Origin: an uncultured Candidatus Saccharibacteria bacterium
Lineage (GTDB): Bacteria; Patescibacteria; Saccharimonadia; Saccharimonadales; UBA6022
Direction: 5' to 3'
Assembly (NCBI GenBank): GCA_946479115.1
Contig: CAMLED010000001.1
Span: 7,301 to 71,300, forward strand
DNA: 64,000 nt
Shown here: piece after piece, positions 34,014-42,258 of the stretch
Position numbering within the stretch: position 1 is the stretch's first letter
How the letters are laid out: each line of letters opens with the position of its first letter
Position numbers and translations under genes: made by a program
The notes under the pieces: model-generated
Seen by the model: only the letters and a program-made list of their open reading frames with translations
Databases searched by the model: none
Told to the model about the DNA's origin: nothing

Positions 34014-34975
34014 GTTATCGCTTCCTCAAGTACCTTTACGATATACTTCATATCTTCTATGTTATATCTTTGATCGATTGGGAGTGGAAGTAAATTCTTA
34101 GATAAATAATACTCAAGTTCATATTCCTTAGACCATTCAAGTACATTAGGCCAATAAAGTGCTACAAATATTTTATTAGCAATAAGATGCTCACGAACGT
34201 TAACATTCTCTATAAGTAATGGATATACCATAAGCGAGGAGGCCGCTTTTGGGTTAACCTTAAGCTGATTAAGAGAGCCTAGTTTAGCGTGAAGAAAGAT
34301 TGCATTCTCACGTCTCTTTTTTCTAGCTTTATTGAAATCAATATTGCCGAGTATTCTTTGGGTAAGGCTAGACATGTGCATTATAGGCTTATTCATTAAA
34401 CTGTCGTCATTCACTTTAAAGTCGTGATAACCTGCCTCTGCGCCAAGTTCCAGCCTTTCTGTGAGATGTGCTATTCGGCCCGAAGAAATATCCGTATCGA
34501 AATCTTGATCCAATTTTTTATTTGTATGTAGTAGACCTCCGTCACTAACCCCGAAAAATTTACGAGGACTATAAAATGTATACCCGGCCTTCAAGGAATT
34601 AAAGTAATATGCCTGGCTACAATCTAATATTAATGAATCTTTATAGTACTTACTTAACTGACGAGAGTATACATCCTTCATACCAAAATAATTTGTATAT
34701 AAAATAAGTTCGCTTTCTCTTAATCTTGGTCTATCAACTATCTCTAAATTATCATCAATTGAATAGAATGAGTATTCAATATTTAATTTAATAAGTGGTT
34801 CGATCATGACGTCACATGTAAATTTTGGAAAATATACTTTAGTCGGACGAAGAAGCCTTAAGACATATTCAAAAGAGTTTCTTCCACTGTTAAGTTTTAC
34901 TAAGTTATCATGTAAAAAATGGCCCTCATTGATCTCTAGCTCGAAGTAGCCACCTATCTCGCTAGCTGAGTTCAT
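34010..34975 (-). CDS. DegT-like PLP-dependent aminotransferase, divergent
   Basis: This 321-residue protein is shorter than usual DegT enzymes (about 370) but keeps recognisable fold landmarks: 'GRNSFEYVLRLL' (cofactor phosphate region), 'LILDCSQAYYFN' (the Asp that pairs with the PLP ring nitrogen) and 'FYSPRKFFGVSDGGLL', in which Lys139 aligns with the Schiff-base lysine of the neighbouring DegT protein. It may aminate a keto sugar or act as a transferase. It overlaps the upstream WbqC gene by 14 bases. Confidence 0.75.
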   Translation of the reverse strand: MNSASEIGGYFELEINEGHFLHDNLVKLNSGRNSFEYVLRLLRPTKVYFPKFTCDVMIEPLIKLNIEYSFYSIDDNLEIVDRPRLRESELILYTNYFGMKDVYSRQLSKYYKDSLILDCSQAYYFNSLKAGYTFYSPRKFFGVSDGGLLHTNKKLDQDFDTDISSGRIAHLTERLELGAEAGYHDFKVNDDSLMNKPIMHMSSLTQRILGNIDFNKARKKRRENAIFLHAKLGSLNQLKVNPKAASSLMVYPLLIENVNVREHLIANKIFVALYWPNVLEWSKEYELEYYLSKNLLPLPIDQRYNIEDMKYIVKVLEEAIT

Positions 34976-35675
34976 AGTTATCTAGCATCTCATTTATTTT
35001 TTTCGGCGAATTAAACATCAGAACATCGATTATCGAAAGCCCGGACTCAAATTTTGATTTTTTCTGGTCATATTCTTCCAATCTAGTATGTATAAATCGT
35101 AGGTCAATGTTTTCTTTCTGGTACTTTGATTTATCAAAAAAAGATTCACCACCAGGTTGATTCCAATATTCAGATACGTTTCCAAGTGATTTACATATGT
35201 TCAGAGCCCATTCGTCGGGTGCATTCGGTGTATCAATATCAAGATTCAATTCCGAATATACAGATATATTCACCTGTAGTCCAATATAAGTGCATATCTT
35301 CTCTAGAATAACCCTATTCAAGGTAACTATGTCTGTATAGTTACCTTGAAATATTTCATCGATTAACTCTTTGGTTTCATTGTAGAATGGGGCTATCTTT
35401 TTATATACCTGAAGTTGCGCATTGATCTTAGTCTTCCAATCCTGTAGATTATCAATCTCAACGTCCTTAATGAATGTTCTCTGTTCAAATTTCTTCAACG
35501 GGACTTTTATATATACCCAATCTCCATCTTGTTTTAAAATTCGATTGCGCTCTATCCAGCCATGTCGTATAAATTGCACCGCATCAAAGATAATAAATTC
35601 ATCGGTATGTTTTATAAGGCTAAAATAACCTATATATGGGAAAAAATATGGCTGCATTATGGCTACTTTTCTCAT
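34962..35675 (-). CDS. WbqC family protein
   Basis: This 237-residue protein matches WbqC (PF08889) along its length: 'IMQPYFFPYIGYFSLIKHTD', 'IFDAVQFIRHGWIERNRI', 'WIYIKVPL'-like strand and 'YWNQPGGESFFDKSKY'. WbqC proteins occur beside DegT aminotransferases in O-antigen clusters and are proposed to acylate or modify amino sugars. It is cytoplasmic. Its start overlaps the stop of the DegT gene (ATGA at 35672-35675). Confidence 0.92.
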   Translation of the reverse strand: MRKVAIMQPYFFPYIGYFSLIKHTDEFIIFDAVQFIRHGWIERNRILKQDGDWVYIKVPLKKFEQRTFIKDVEIDNLQDWKTKINAQLQVYKKIAPFYNETKELIDEIFQGNYTDIVTLNRVILEKICTYIGLQVNISVYSELNLDIDTPNAPDEWALNICKSLGNVSEYWNQPGGESFFDKSKYQKENIDLRFIHTRLEEYDQKKSKFESGLSIIDVLMFNSPKKINEMLDNYELS

Positions 35676-36760
35676 ACTGTCATAATCTCACATATATAAT
35701 CGACCACTGAATCTTCTAATCCGACATAGAGTGGTAAACAAAAGATTCTCTTTGAGATATCCTCCGAAATGGGGCACATACTTGCATCTTTAATATATGG
35801 AAGAGTATTAAGTGATGGATAAAAATAACGGCGTGGAAATATATTTTGATCATTTAGCTTACTCATCATAGCAAGTAGCTGCTCTTCACTTTCACATATA
35901 ACAGGGTAATACGCATAGTTGTATTCTGTATCGTTTCGTAACTCTAAAAGCTGAAAAGAACCCTTAAGTAATTGATTATACCTATCAACAATATGTTTAC
36001 GAGAACTAATAATGCGATTAAGATGTTTTAGGTTAGTTAGCCCCATTGCAGCTTGAAATTCAGAGGCTTTTCCATTTATGCCAAGTGAGAAATGTTCGTC
36101 TCCATCGTGTCCAAACCTTTTCGTAAGCTCTACTCTGTCATTTAACGCGGAATTGTTAGTTATAACACCGCCGCCTTCAATGGTATGAAAAAGTTTCGTA
36201 GCGTGAAAGCTAGATGTGGATATATCTCCATAACCCATGAGTGACTTACCTTTGTATTTGACACCAAAGGCATGCGCAGCATCATAGATGACCTTTATGT
36301 CGTGTTTCTTTGCTATGAACTCAATCTCTTCTACATCACATGGATTACCAAATACGTGCACAGCCAGGATTGCTTTTGTCTGTGGGGTAATTGCTGCTTC
36401 AATTTTACTTGCATCAATACAAAATGTTTGAGGATCAATATCCACAAACACTGGTGAGCATCGCTCCCATAAAATTGCCGATGTCGTAGCAACGTAAGAA
36501 AATGGAGTTGTAATCACTTCTCCGCTCGTTATTTTGAGCGCGTTAAGTGCAAGCTGAAGTGCGATGGTTCCGTTAGAAACAAACTGGAAATTATCAACTT
36601 TAAGATACTTGCTTACCTCATTCTCAAATTCACGAGTAAGCGGCCCATTATTCGTTAGGTGTCCACTTTTCCATATCGAATTTAGGTACGCTTCATATTC
36701 TTCTATCGGCGGCAAAAAAGAGCGAGTAACATAAATAGGTTCATCTCCGCTTTCGGTCAT
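35672..36760 (-). CDS. DegT/DnrJ/EryC1/StrS aminotransferase
   Basis: This PLP-dependent enzyme (362 residues from the ATG at 36760) converts a keto sugar nucleotide to an amino sugar. It has 'FVSNGTIALQLALNAL', 'VFVDIDPQTF', 'VIYDAAHAFGVKYKG' (Asp for the PLP nitrogen) and Lys189 in 'SSFHATKLFHTIEGGG'. The ATG at 36760 is preferred to one 15 bases upstream because it overlaps the Wzt stop as ATGA, the pattern used throughout this operon. With WbqC, the formyltransferase and the GNAT gene it should make an N-acyl or N-formyl amino sugar. Confidence 0.93.
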   Translation of the reverse strand: MTESGDEPIYVTRSFLPPIEEYEAYLNSIWKSGHLTNNGPLTREFENEVSKYLKVDNFQFVSNGTIALQLALNALKITSGEVITTPFSYVATTSAILWERCSPVFVDIDPQTFCIDASKIEAAITPQTKAILAVHVFGNPCDVEEIEFIAKKHDIKVIYDAAHAFGVKYKGKSLMGYGDISTSSFHATKLFHTIEGGGVITNNSALNDRVELTKRFGHDGDEHFSLGINGKASEFQAAMGLTNLKHLNRIISSRKHIVDRYNQLLKGSFQLLELRNDTEYNYAYYPVICESEEQLLAMMSKLNDQNIFPRRYFYPSLNTLPYIKDASMCPISEDISKRIFCLPLYVGLEDSVVDYICEIMTV

Positions 36761-37947
36761 GATAATACCTGCCATTCACCAATCTTAGAAAGAATACCAC
36801 CCACTGGCTCGTCATGAACATTATTGATAACAAATGTTGTCGGTTTGGGTGTGAAACCGATGAGCTTAAATTCTGACTTTTCAAAAATTGCGGCGGTAAT
36901 TTCATACCTACCTGGATTTAGATTTTCTAATGAATAGCTATACTTGAGCGTATGCTTTTTACCAATACTATAGTCAAGTTTTAACTCTTGCGTATTATGC
37001 TCAATTACAGATATATTTTGATACAAAATAGATATCCCAAGATCAACTTCAATATCTTCATTCAAAATATATTCAACATCAAATTCTAATTTCGCTTTTG
37101 ATGAAATCATTTTATCTGATTGTAGTTTTATTTTTAAGGATTTTATTTCATGATTTAAAGTAGATGAAGCTGCTGGGTTTACGCCTACTTCTTTTGTCTC
37201 TGCATTTAAATTATCAAGAGTATACTGCTTGGCAACCTCGTCAGGATTACCTAATGTTTTGACTAGTCCGTCTTCGATAAGTACGGCTTTATTGCAAAAA
37301 CGCTCAACACTCTCCATGGAGTGAGTTACAAGAATTACCGTTTTATCACTGTTTTTTATTTCATCAAAATAATCTGTACATTTTTGCTGGAATGCGGCAT
37401 CACCCACAGCAAGAACTTCGTCTAATAACAATATGTCACCTTGTGCCTTGATGGCGATTGAAAATGCAAGTCGGACCTGCATACCGCTGGAATAGTTCTT
37501 CAATCGTTCATCCATAAAATCATGTAATTCCGCAAAATCAACAATCTCATCATACATAGCAGCGATTTCAGATCGACTAAAGCCAAGGAGAGCACCGTTA
37601 AGATATATATTTTCACGACCGCTAAGCTCAGGGTTGAACCCAACTCCAAGCTCAATAAACGGGACAAGTGTACCATTTACTTGTACCGAACCACCATTCG
37701 GTGAATAAATTCCCGCAATTGTCTTAAGCAGTGTACTTTTGCCACTTCCATTCCGACCAACGATACCAAAAAAATCACCTTTTTTTATTTCAAAAGATAT
37801 ATCTTTGAGCGGCATAAAATCGCGATAACCGCTACGTCCCTTCAAGTGGTTAATTATTTTTTGTTTTAACCCACTACTACCCTCAAGTGGAATTTGAAAC
37901 GACTTAGAAACATGTTCAACTTTTACTGCAATTTCATCATTAGCCAT
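36757..37947 (-). CDS. wzt: ABC transporter ATP-binding protein for polysaccharide export (Wzt-like)
   Basis: From the ATG at 37947 the protein has 396 residues. The ATPase domain has Walker A GRNGSGKST (64-72), signature 'YSSGMQVRLAF' and Walker B 'ILLLDEVLAVGD'. The last 140 residues form a beta-sandwich like the Wzt C-terminal glycan-binding domain, which recognises the chain end in E. coli O8/O9a systems. The 37947 start has a GGAG site 10 bases upstream; an ATG 18 bases earlier would overlap wzm. It powers export of the lipid-linked glycan made by the cluster. Confidence 0.93.
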   Translation of the reverse strand: MANDEIAVKVEHVSKSFQIPLEGSSGLKQKIINHLKGRSGYRDFMPLKDISFEIKKGDFFGIVGRNGSGKSTLLKTIAGIYSPNGGSVQVNGTLVPFIELGVGFNPELSGRENIYLNGALLGFSRSEIAAMYDEIVDFAELHDFMDERLKNYSSGMQVRLAFSIAIKAQGDILLLDEVLAVGDAAFQQKCTDYFDEIKNSDKTVILVTHSMESVERFCNKAVLIEDGLVKTLGNPDEVAKQYTLDNLNAETKEVGVNPAASSTLNHEIKSLKIKLQSDKMISSKAKLEFDVEYILNEDIEVDLGISILYQNISVIEHNTQELKLDYSIGKKHTLKYSYSLENLNPGRYEITAAIFEKSEFKLIGFTPKPTTFVINNVHDEPVGGILSKIGEWQVLS

Positions 37948-37948
37948 T

Positions 37949-38758
37949 TTATATTTGCTCCGCAAAATACTTTGAATGTTTCTTAAAATATAATGTCCCG
38001 ACTATAAATACTACTATGACAATTATGAATGGTATTGCCATATATAATGGATTCGAAAATAAACTAAACGAGGTGATAGTTTCTTTTGTAACTAAGAAGT
38101 AACGAGCGTCTTGTATTGCCTGCGCGACCGGATTCATCATTAAAAACTTTGCAGCTAATTCACTCTTTTCAATAACTACCGCAAGGGGATAGATAATTGG
38201 GGTAGCGTAAAAGGCTGCTTGCATAATAATCTCCCAGATATGCCCCGTATCGCGATATTTTACATTCAATGCTGAAAGTAAAAATGCTAAACCTAAAGCA
38301 AATATATAGATTTCACCGATATAGAGAAGTATCATCCCTGAAGATAGATTAAACTCAACCCCATTAAATATCATCAGCACAACAACAATAAGTAGGTTGA
38401 GAACTAAGTTAACCAATGCCGATATGGTCGTAGACAGAACAATAATATACTTTGGAAAGTTTATCTTTCGGATAACATCGCCACGTGAAATAATTGAATT
38501 CATACCCTGACTGGTTGCTTCTGAAAAGAATGTCCAAAGTACAATACCGAATAATAGATATACTGAGTAATGCTCGACACTACCTAATTTTACTAACATA
38601 CCGAATACGACATACATAATTGCAAATAAGAAAAGTGGCTTCAATAGCGACCAAGCGTATCCCAGTGCTGACCCCTGATATCGAAGCTTGAAGTCTGTCA
38701 CGACAAGTTCTCGTAAAAGAATACGATTTCGTCGGCTAAATATATTAGATAGTTTCAT
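37949..38758 (-). CDS. wzm: ABC transporter permease for polysaccharide export (Wzm-like)
   Basis: This 269-residue protein is an ABC-2 type permease with six membrane spans. The N-terminal 'LLRELVVTDFKLRYQGSALG' followed by 'YAWSLLKPLF' is the hallmark of the Wzm/TagG/KpsM group, and 'NPVAQAIQDARYF' is typical of the loop before the last helices. It forms the channel with the Wzt protein. It is the first gene of a nine-gene minus-strand operon (38758 to 29828). A TATAAT lies 13 bases upstream, sharing the intergenic space with the divergent GT2 gene. Confidence 0.94.
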   Translation of the reverse strand: MKLSNIFSRRNRILLRELVVTDFKLRYQGSALGYAWSLLKPLFLFAIMYVVFGMLVKLGSVEHYSVYLLFGIVLWTFFSEATSQGMNSIISRGDVIRKINFPKYIIVLSTTISALVNLVLNLLIVVVLMIFNGVEFNLSSGMILLYIGEIYIFALGLAFLLSALNVKYRDTGHIWEIIMQAAFYATPIIYPLAVVIEKSELAAKFLMMNPVAQAIQDARYFLVTKETITSFSLFSNPLYMAIPFIIVIVVFIVGTLYFKKHSKYFAEQI

Positions 38759-38793
38759 AAGTCTGGGTTTAATTATAAGATAGATGAAGCATT

Positions 38794-39804
38794 ATGAACA
38801 GAGTTGCCATCGTAATATTGAACTGGAATGGAATTAAAGACACCATCGCCTGTTTAGACTCGCTCCTCATTCAGACTTATTCTGACTATAAAATAGTCGT
38901 TATCGATAATGGGTCAGTTGATAATTCTATTGATATCCTAAAAAAATACGTAGCAGATCACCAAGATCATTCTATCGAATTAATTTGCAATGAAAAAAAC
39001 CTTGGCTTTGCCGGTGGCGTGAATACAGGTATCCGTTGGGCGCTAGAGCATAATTTTGATGGAGTCGCCCTATTTAATAACGACGCAGTTGCCGATAAAG
39101 ATTGGCTAACCTATCTCGTAAAAGGCTTGGAAAATAAAGAGGTTGGTATTTCAACAGGATTACTACTTCACGAGAATGGTAAAACAATCGACAGCTCAGG
39201 CGACTGGTACTCAAAATGGGGATTACCGTTCCCTCGCAATCGTGGCGAAAATACAGTATTCGCTAACGAAAGTGGATTTGTTTTTGGGGCAAGTGGTGGC
39301 GCAACATTATACAGATCAGCAATGCTCAAAGAAGTTGACCTGTTTGATGATGATTTCTTTGCCTATTACGAAGATGCCGATATTAGCTTCCGTGCGCAGC
39401 TAGCCGGATGGAAAGTTGCCTATAGATCAGAAGCAATCGCCTACCACAAGCAAGGGGCTACCAGTAAAAAAATTCCTGGCTTTGCTGTTTATCAAACATT
39501 TAAAAACCTACCTCTCCTCTTTTTAAAGAATGTTCCTCGCGGGTTACTACTGTCAATTGGAATTCGCTTTTATTTTGCCTACATATTGATGTATTTCAAC
39601 AGTTTTACACACCAAACTGGCTGGATGGCAACCAAAGGTTTATTTAAATCATTAGTTCTGATACCGAAAGCATTGCAACAACGCTCTACTATTCAGCGCA
39701 GCAAAAAGGTAACGACTGAATATATCAAAAGTATCCTCTGGAATGACCTACCCCCAGATCAAACTGGCCTCCGTAAACTACGTCGATTCTTCATTAAGAA
39801 ATAG
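38794..39804 (+). CDS. Glycosyltransferase family 2, rhamnosyltransferase-like
   Basis: This 336-residue GT-A enzyme has 'VAIVILNWNGIKDTIACLDS', 'VVIDNGSVDNSIDIL', 'GFAGGVNTGIRWAL' and 'ALFNNDAV' (metal site), then 'FFAYYEDADISFRAQLAGW', the conserved motif of the WbbL/RfbF-type rhamnosyltransferase branch. A C-terminal hydrophobic stretch (about 255-280) suggests membrane contact. It is divergent from wzm, with 35 bases between the two start codons. It probably uses the dTDP-rhamnose made by the rml operon. Confidence 0.9.
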   Translation: MNRVAIVILNWNGIKDTIACLDSLLIQTYSDYKIVVIDNGSVDNSIDILKKYVADHQDHSIELICNEKNLGFAGGVNTGIRWALEHNFDGVALFNNDAVADKDWLTYLVKGLENKEVGISTGLLLHENGKTIDSSGDWYSKWGLPFPRNRGENTVFANESGFVFGASGGATLYRSAMLKEVDLFDDDFFAYYEDADISFRAQLAGWKVAYRSEAIAYHKQGATSKKIPGFAVYQTFKNLPLLFLKNVPRGLLLSIGIRFYFAYILMYFNSFTHQTGWMATKGLFKSLVLIPKALQQRSTIQRSKKVTTEYIKSILWNDLPPDQTGLRKLRRFFIKK

Positions 39805-39828
39805 TGATATACTATTTTCAAACGTTTC

Positions 39829-39887
39829 GCTAATCAGCAAGACGAGCACCTGTGATACATAGACGTATCACCCAATGGACAGAGGAT
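39829..39887 (+). promoter_or_regulatory. Possible -10 box and ribosome binding site before a small gene
   Basis: A TG-A-TATACT element lies just after the GT2 stop codon (around 39806-39813) and AGAGGA (39881-39886) precedes the ATG at 39890. The leader between them shows no obvious hairpin. Confidence 0.4.
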
Positions 39888-39889
39888 TA

Positions 39890-40216
39890 ATGATCATCAC
39901 CAACACACCCAAGCAAAAGCAATTGAAGGTGTCTTCGAAACTATACGGCTCGTGCGTGTTTGGAAATTTCGAACGTGCGCTGCAGAATGACTGCAGGCAG
40001 AGAGCCTTTAGTATCTCATGGGCAAATGACTGCCTGAATGATGCGCTCAACCCCGATGATATAGCAAGGCTCAAACGCTATATCAAAAAAGAGCTAAAAC
40101 ACCGCTTAAAACACTTCAAGCACTACAGCCGTCGCTTCAAACTCGACACCATCACAGCAGATGCCGTCGGGAACAAGCTACACATCAGCGGAGTCATCGT
40201 TGTTCGCGAAAACTAA
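39890..40216 (+). CDS. Hypothetical basic protein, 108 aa
   Basis: From the ATG at 39890, which has an AGAGGA ribosome binding site, the protein has 108 residues; an ATG 15 bases earlier lacks such a site. I do not recognise it. The middle is strongly basic and helical (RLKRYIKKELKHRLKHFKHY), suggesting nucleic-acid or ribosome contact, and the end is beta-like (GNKLHISGVIVVREN). No membrane span is seen. It stands alone between the glycan cluster and sucCD. Confidence 0.55.
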   Translation: MIITNTPKQKQLKVSSKLYGSCVFGNFERALQNDCRQRAFSISWANDCLNDALNPDDIARLKRYIKKELKHRLKHFKHYSRRFKLDTITADAVGNKLHISGVIVVREN

Positions 40217-40250
40217 GCTTGTGGCGTGGATAGATCATTTACCTCTGTCC

Positions 40251-40294
40251 TCGTCACTTAACCAGTGGATTACTATCGACTCGTTAAGTGACGA
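40251..40294. repeat. Long inverted repeat upstream of sucC
   Basis: TCGTCACTTAAC (40251-40262) and GTTAAGTGACGA (40283-40294) are perfect 12-bp arms around a 20-base loop. No U-tract follows, so an intrinsic terminator is unlikely. It may be an operator or an RNA structure. Confidence 0.7.
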
Positions 40295-40324
40295 TCTAAT
40301 CAATATGATGTACGATAAATAGAT

Positions 40325-41395
40325 ATGAAACTGCTTGAATACGAAGCAAAAACGCTTCTCAATAATGCCGGCGTGCCAATACCAAAATCTGTGGTTATTA
40401 CGCGTGATTACACTCCCGAATTAGCCTTACCTACCGTACTGAAATCTCAAGTTCCGATTGGTGGGCGAGGCAAGTTGGGTGGGGTAGTTGTCGTTGAAAA
40501 TCCCGACGAGGTTACAACAACTATTGATCGGTTGTTCGATCTTGAGATTCGCGACTATCTGCCGAACACCCTACTAGCCGAAGAGAAACTGACTATCGAA
40601 AATGAATATTACTTTTCTATCGTGATTAATAAATCTATTCCAACGATCGAGTTAGTTGCCCATAAAGATGGTGGCGTCGAAGTTGAAGCTAACGATCATG
40701 AAAGCTTTTTACATATCCCCCTTACCTCTAAAAATGCCGAGGCAGCTGGTGAACAGTTAGCCGAATACCTCGACCTGCCAAGTCAGAGCTTTGCGCTCCA
40801 GGATCTGGTCGAACATTGTTATGACTGCTTTGTTAAAAACGACGCAACATTACTAGAGATTAATCCCCTTGTTTTGACTGCGGACAACAAATTAGTTGCC
40901 GGTGATTGCAAAATGGTACTCGATGACGCAGCTGGTTTTCGTCATCCCGAGTGGAAGTTTGAAGATAAACCAAGTAATACCAGTTTCGTCGTCTTAGACG
41001 AACATGGCACAATCGCTACGATCGCTAACGGCGCAGGTCTGGCTATGGCCACCGTTGATGCCGTTGCAACTGCTGGCATGAAACCAGCTAACTTCCTAGA
41101 TATTGGCGGTGGCGCTAATACCGCTAGCGTCCTGGCGGCCTTTGAGCGAATCATGGAATTCCCATCTGTTGAAGCGATCGTGATTAATATCTTTGCCGGT
41201 ATCACACGCTGCGACGAAGTTGCCAAAGCTATCATTGCCGCACGTCAGCAAATTGATACTTTGCCGCCACTATTTATCCGCCTAGCAGGTACAAATTTTG
41301 AAGCAGCGGCCGATCTGCTTGCCGAAGAGCACATTGCCATTCTCCCGACACTCGAGGAATGTCTGTCTGCTGCCAAGGAGGTGAATCATGGATAA
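40325..41395 (+). CDS. sucC: Succinyl-CoA ligase-like beta subunit (ATP-grasp)
   Basis: This 356-residue protein aligns with SucC: an ATP-grasp N-terminus ('KLLEYEAKTLLNNAGVPIPK', 'KSQVPIGGRGKLGGV'), 'LLEINPLVLTADNKLVAGD' with metal-binding residues, and the ligase CoA domain ('ANFLDIGGGANTASVLAAFE', 'NIFAGITRCDEVAKAI'). It is about 30 residues shorter than the E. coli protein. It forms a complex with the overlapping downstream sucD product, interconverting an acyl-CoA and acid with NTP formation. A malate-CoA ligase or acetyl-CoA synthetase (ADP-forming) role is possible. No other citric-acid-cycle gene is near. Confidence 0.9.
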   Translation: MKLLEYEAKTLLNNAGVPIPKSVVITRDYTPELALPTVLKSQVPIGGRGKLGGVVVVENPDEVTTTIDRLFDLEIRDYLPNTLLAEEKLTIENEYYFSIVINKSIPTIELVAHKDGGVEVEANDHESFLHIPLTSKNAEAAGEQLAEYLDLPSQSFALQDLVEHCYDCFVKNDATLLEINPLVLTADNKLVAGDCKMVLDDAAGFRHPEWKFEDKPSNTSFVVLDEHGTIATIANGAGLAMATVDAVATAGMKPANFLDIGGGANTASVLAAFERIMEFPSVEAIVINIFAGITRCDEVAKAIIAARQQIDTLPPLFIRLAGTNFEAAADLLAEEHIAILPTLEECLSAAKEVNHG

Positions 41396-42245
41396 TCAAC
41401 TGTTCACCGCTAAAAATGTCATCGTCCAGGGTATCACCGGTAGTCAGGGCTCATTTCACGCCAGTGCCATGAAAGCCGCTGGCACTAATGTCGTTGCTGG
41501 AACTTCCCCGAATAAAGCTGGCCAAGAAGTTGACGGCGTTCCTGTCTATCGATCGATTAAAGATATCCAGCAAGATCATAAAATTGATATCAGCGTCATA
41601 TTTGTACCAGCCGCATTTGCCAAAGCTGCCATTATTGAAGCCGTTGATGCAAAGATTCCACTTATTATTTGCATTACCGAAGGTGTCCCTATCCATGATA
41701 TGTTGTATATAAAGCAACGAATAGCAGGGGAGTCATCAGTATTAATCGGGCCTAACTGCCCTGGCGTTCTATTGCCCGGCGTCAATAAACTTGGGATTAT
41801 TCCAAACAATATGGGGCTTGCAGGTACGGTTGGTATCGTTAGCCGATCTGGCACTCTTACCTACGAGGCCATGGCTGGTTTAACTCAGCGTGGTATTGGC
41901 CAGAAATACGTTATCGGTATCGGTGGTGATCCGATTCGTGGTACTGGATTTATTGAATGTCTAAATCTGTTCGAACAAGATCCAGATGTTACTAGCATCG
42001 TCATGATTGGCGAAATTGGTGGCACGGATGAAATCGAGGCAGCAGCGCACATCAAAGCCAGCATCACTAAACCAGTCTACGGCTATATCGCTGGCCATCA
42101 CGCCCCTGCTGGCGTCCAGCTCGGTCACGCCGGAGCAATCCTGGGCAGTGATAGTGAGTCAGCTACCGCTAAGACTGCAGCGCTAAAAGCTGCTGGTGTC
42201 ACCGTTAGCAACAGCGTCGTCGAGCTCACTCAATCTGTAAAGTGA
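41388..42245 (+). CDS. sucD: Succinyl-CoA ligase-like alpha subunit
   Basis: This 285-residue protein matches SucD: a CoA-binding Rossmann domain ('VIVQGITGSQGSFHASAMKA'), 'IGPNCPGVLLPG', 'GIVSRSGTLTYEA' and the phosphohistidine loop 'GVQLGHAGAILG', whose His carries the phosphoryl group. It overlaps sucC by 8 bases. The TGA stop codon itself supplies the TG of the extended -10 box of the next gene. The pair would give substrate-level phosphorylation; the acid substrate is not determined by the sequence. Confidence 0.92.
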   Translation: MDNQLFTAKNVIVQGITGSQGSFHASAMKAAGTNVVAGTSPNKAGQEVDGVPVYRSIKDIQQDHKIDISVIFVPAAFAKAAIIEAVDAKIPLIICITEGVPIHDMLYIKQRIAGESSVLIGPNCPGVLLPGVNKLGIIPNNMGLAGTVGIVSRSGTLTYEAMAGLTQRGIGQKYVIGIGGDPIRGTGFIECLNLFEQDPDVTSIVMIGEIGGTDEIEAAAHIKASITKPVYGYIAGHHAPAGVQLGHAGAILGSDSESATAKTAALKAAGVTVSNSVVELTQSVK

Positions 42246-42251
42246 TATACT
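42243..42251 (+). promoter_or_regulatory. Extended -10 promoter of the GT2/GtrA pair, leaderless
   Basis: TG-A-TATACT (42243-42251) ends 7 bases before the ATG at 42259. Its TG is part of the sucD TGA stop codon. Confidence 0.6.
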
Positions 42252-42258
42252 GTACAGC

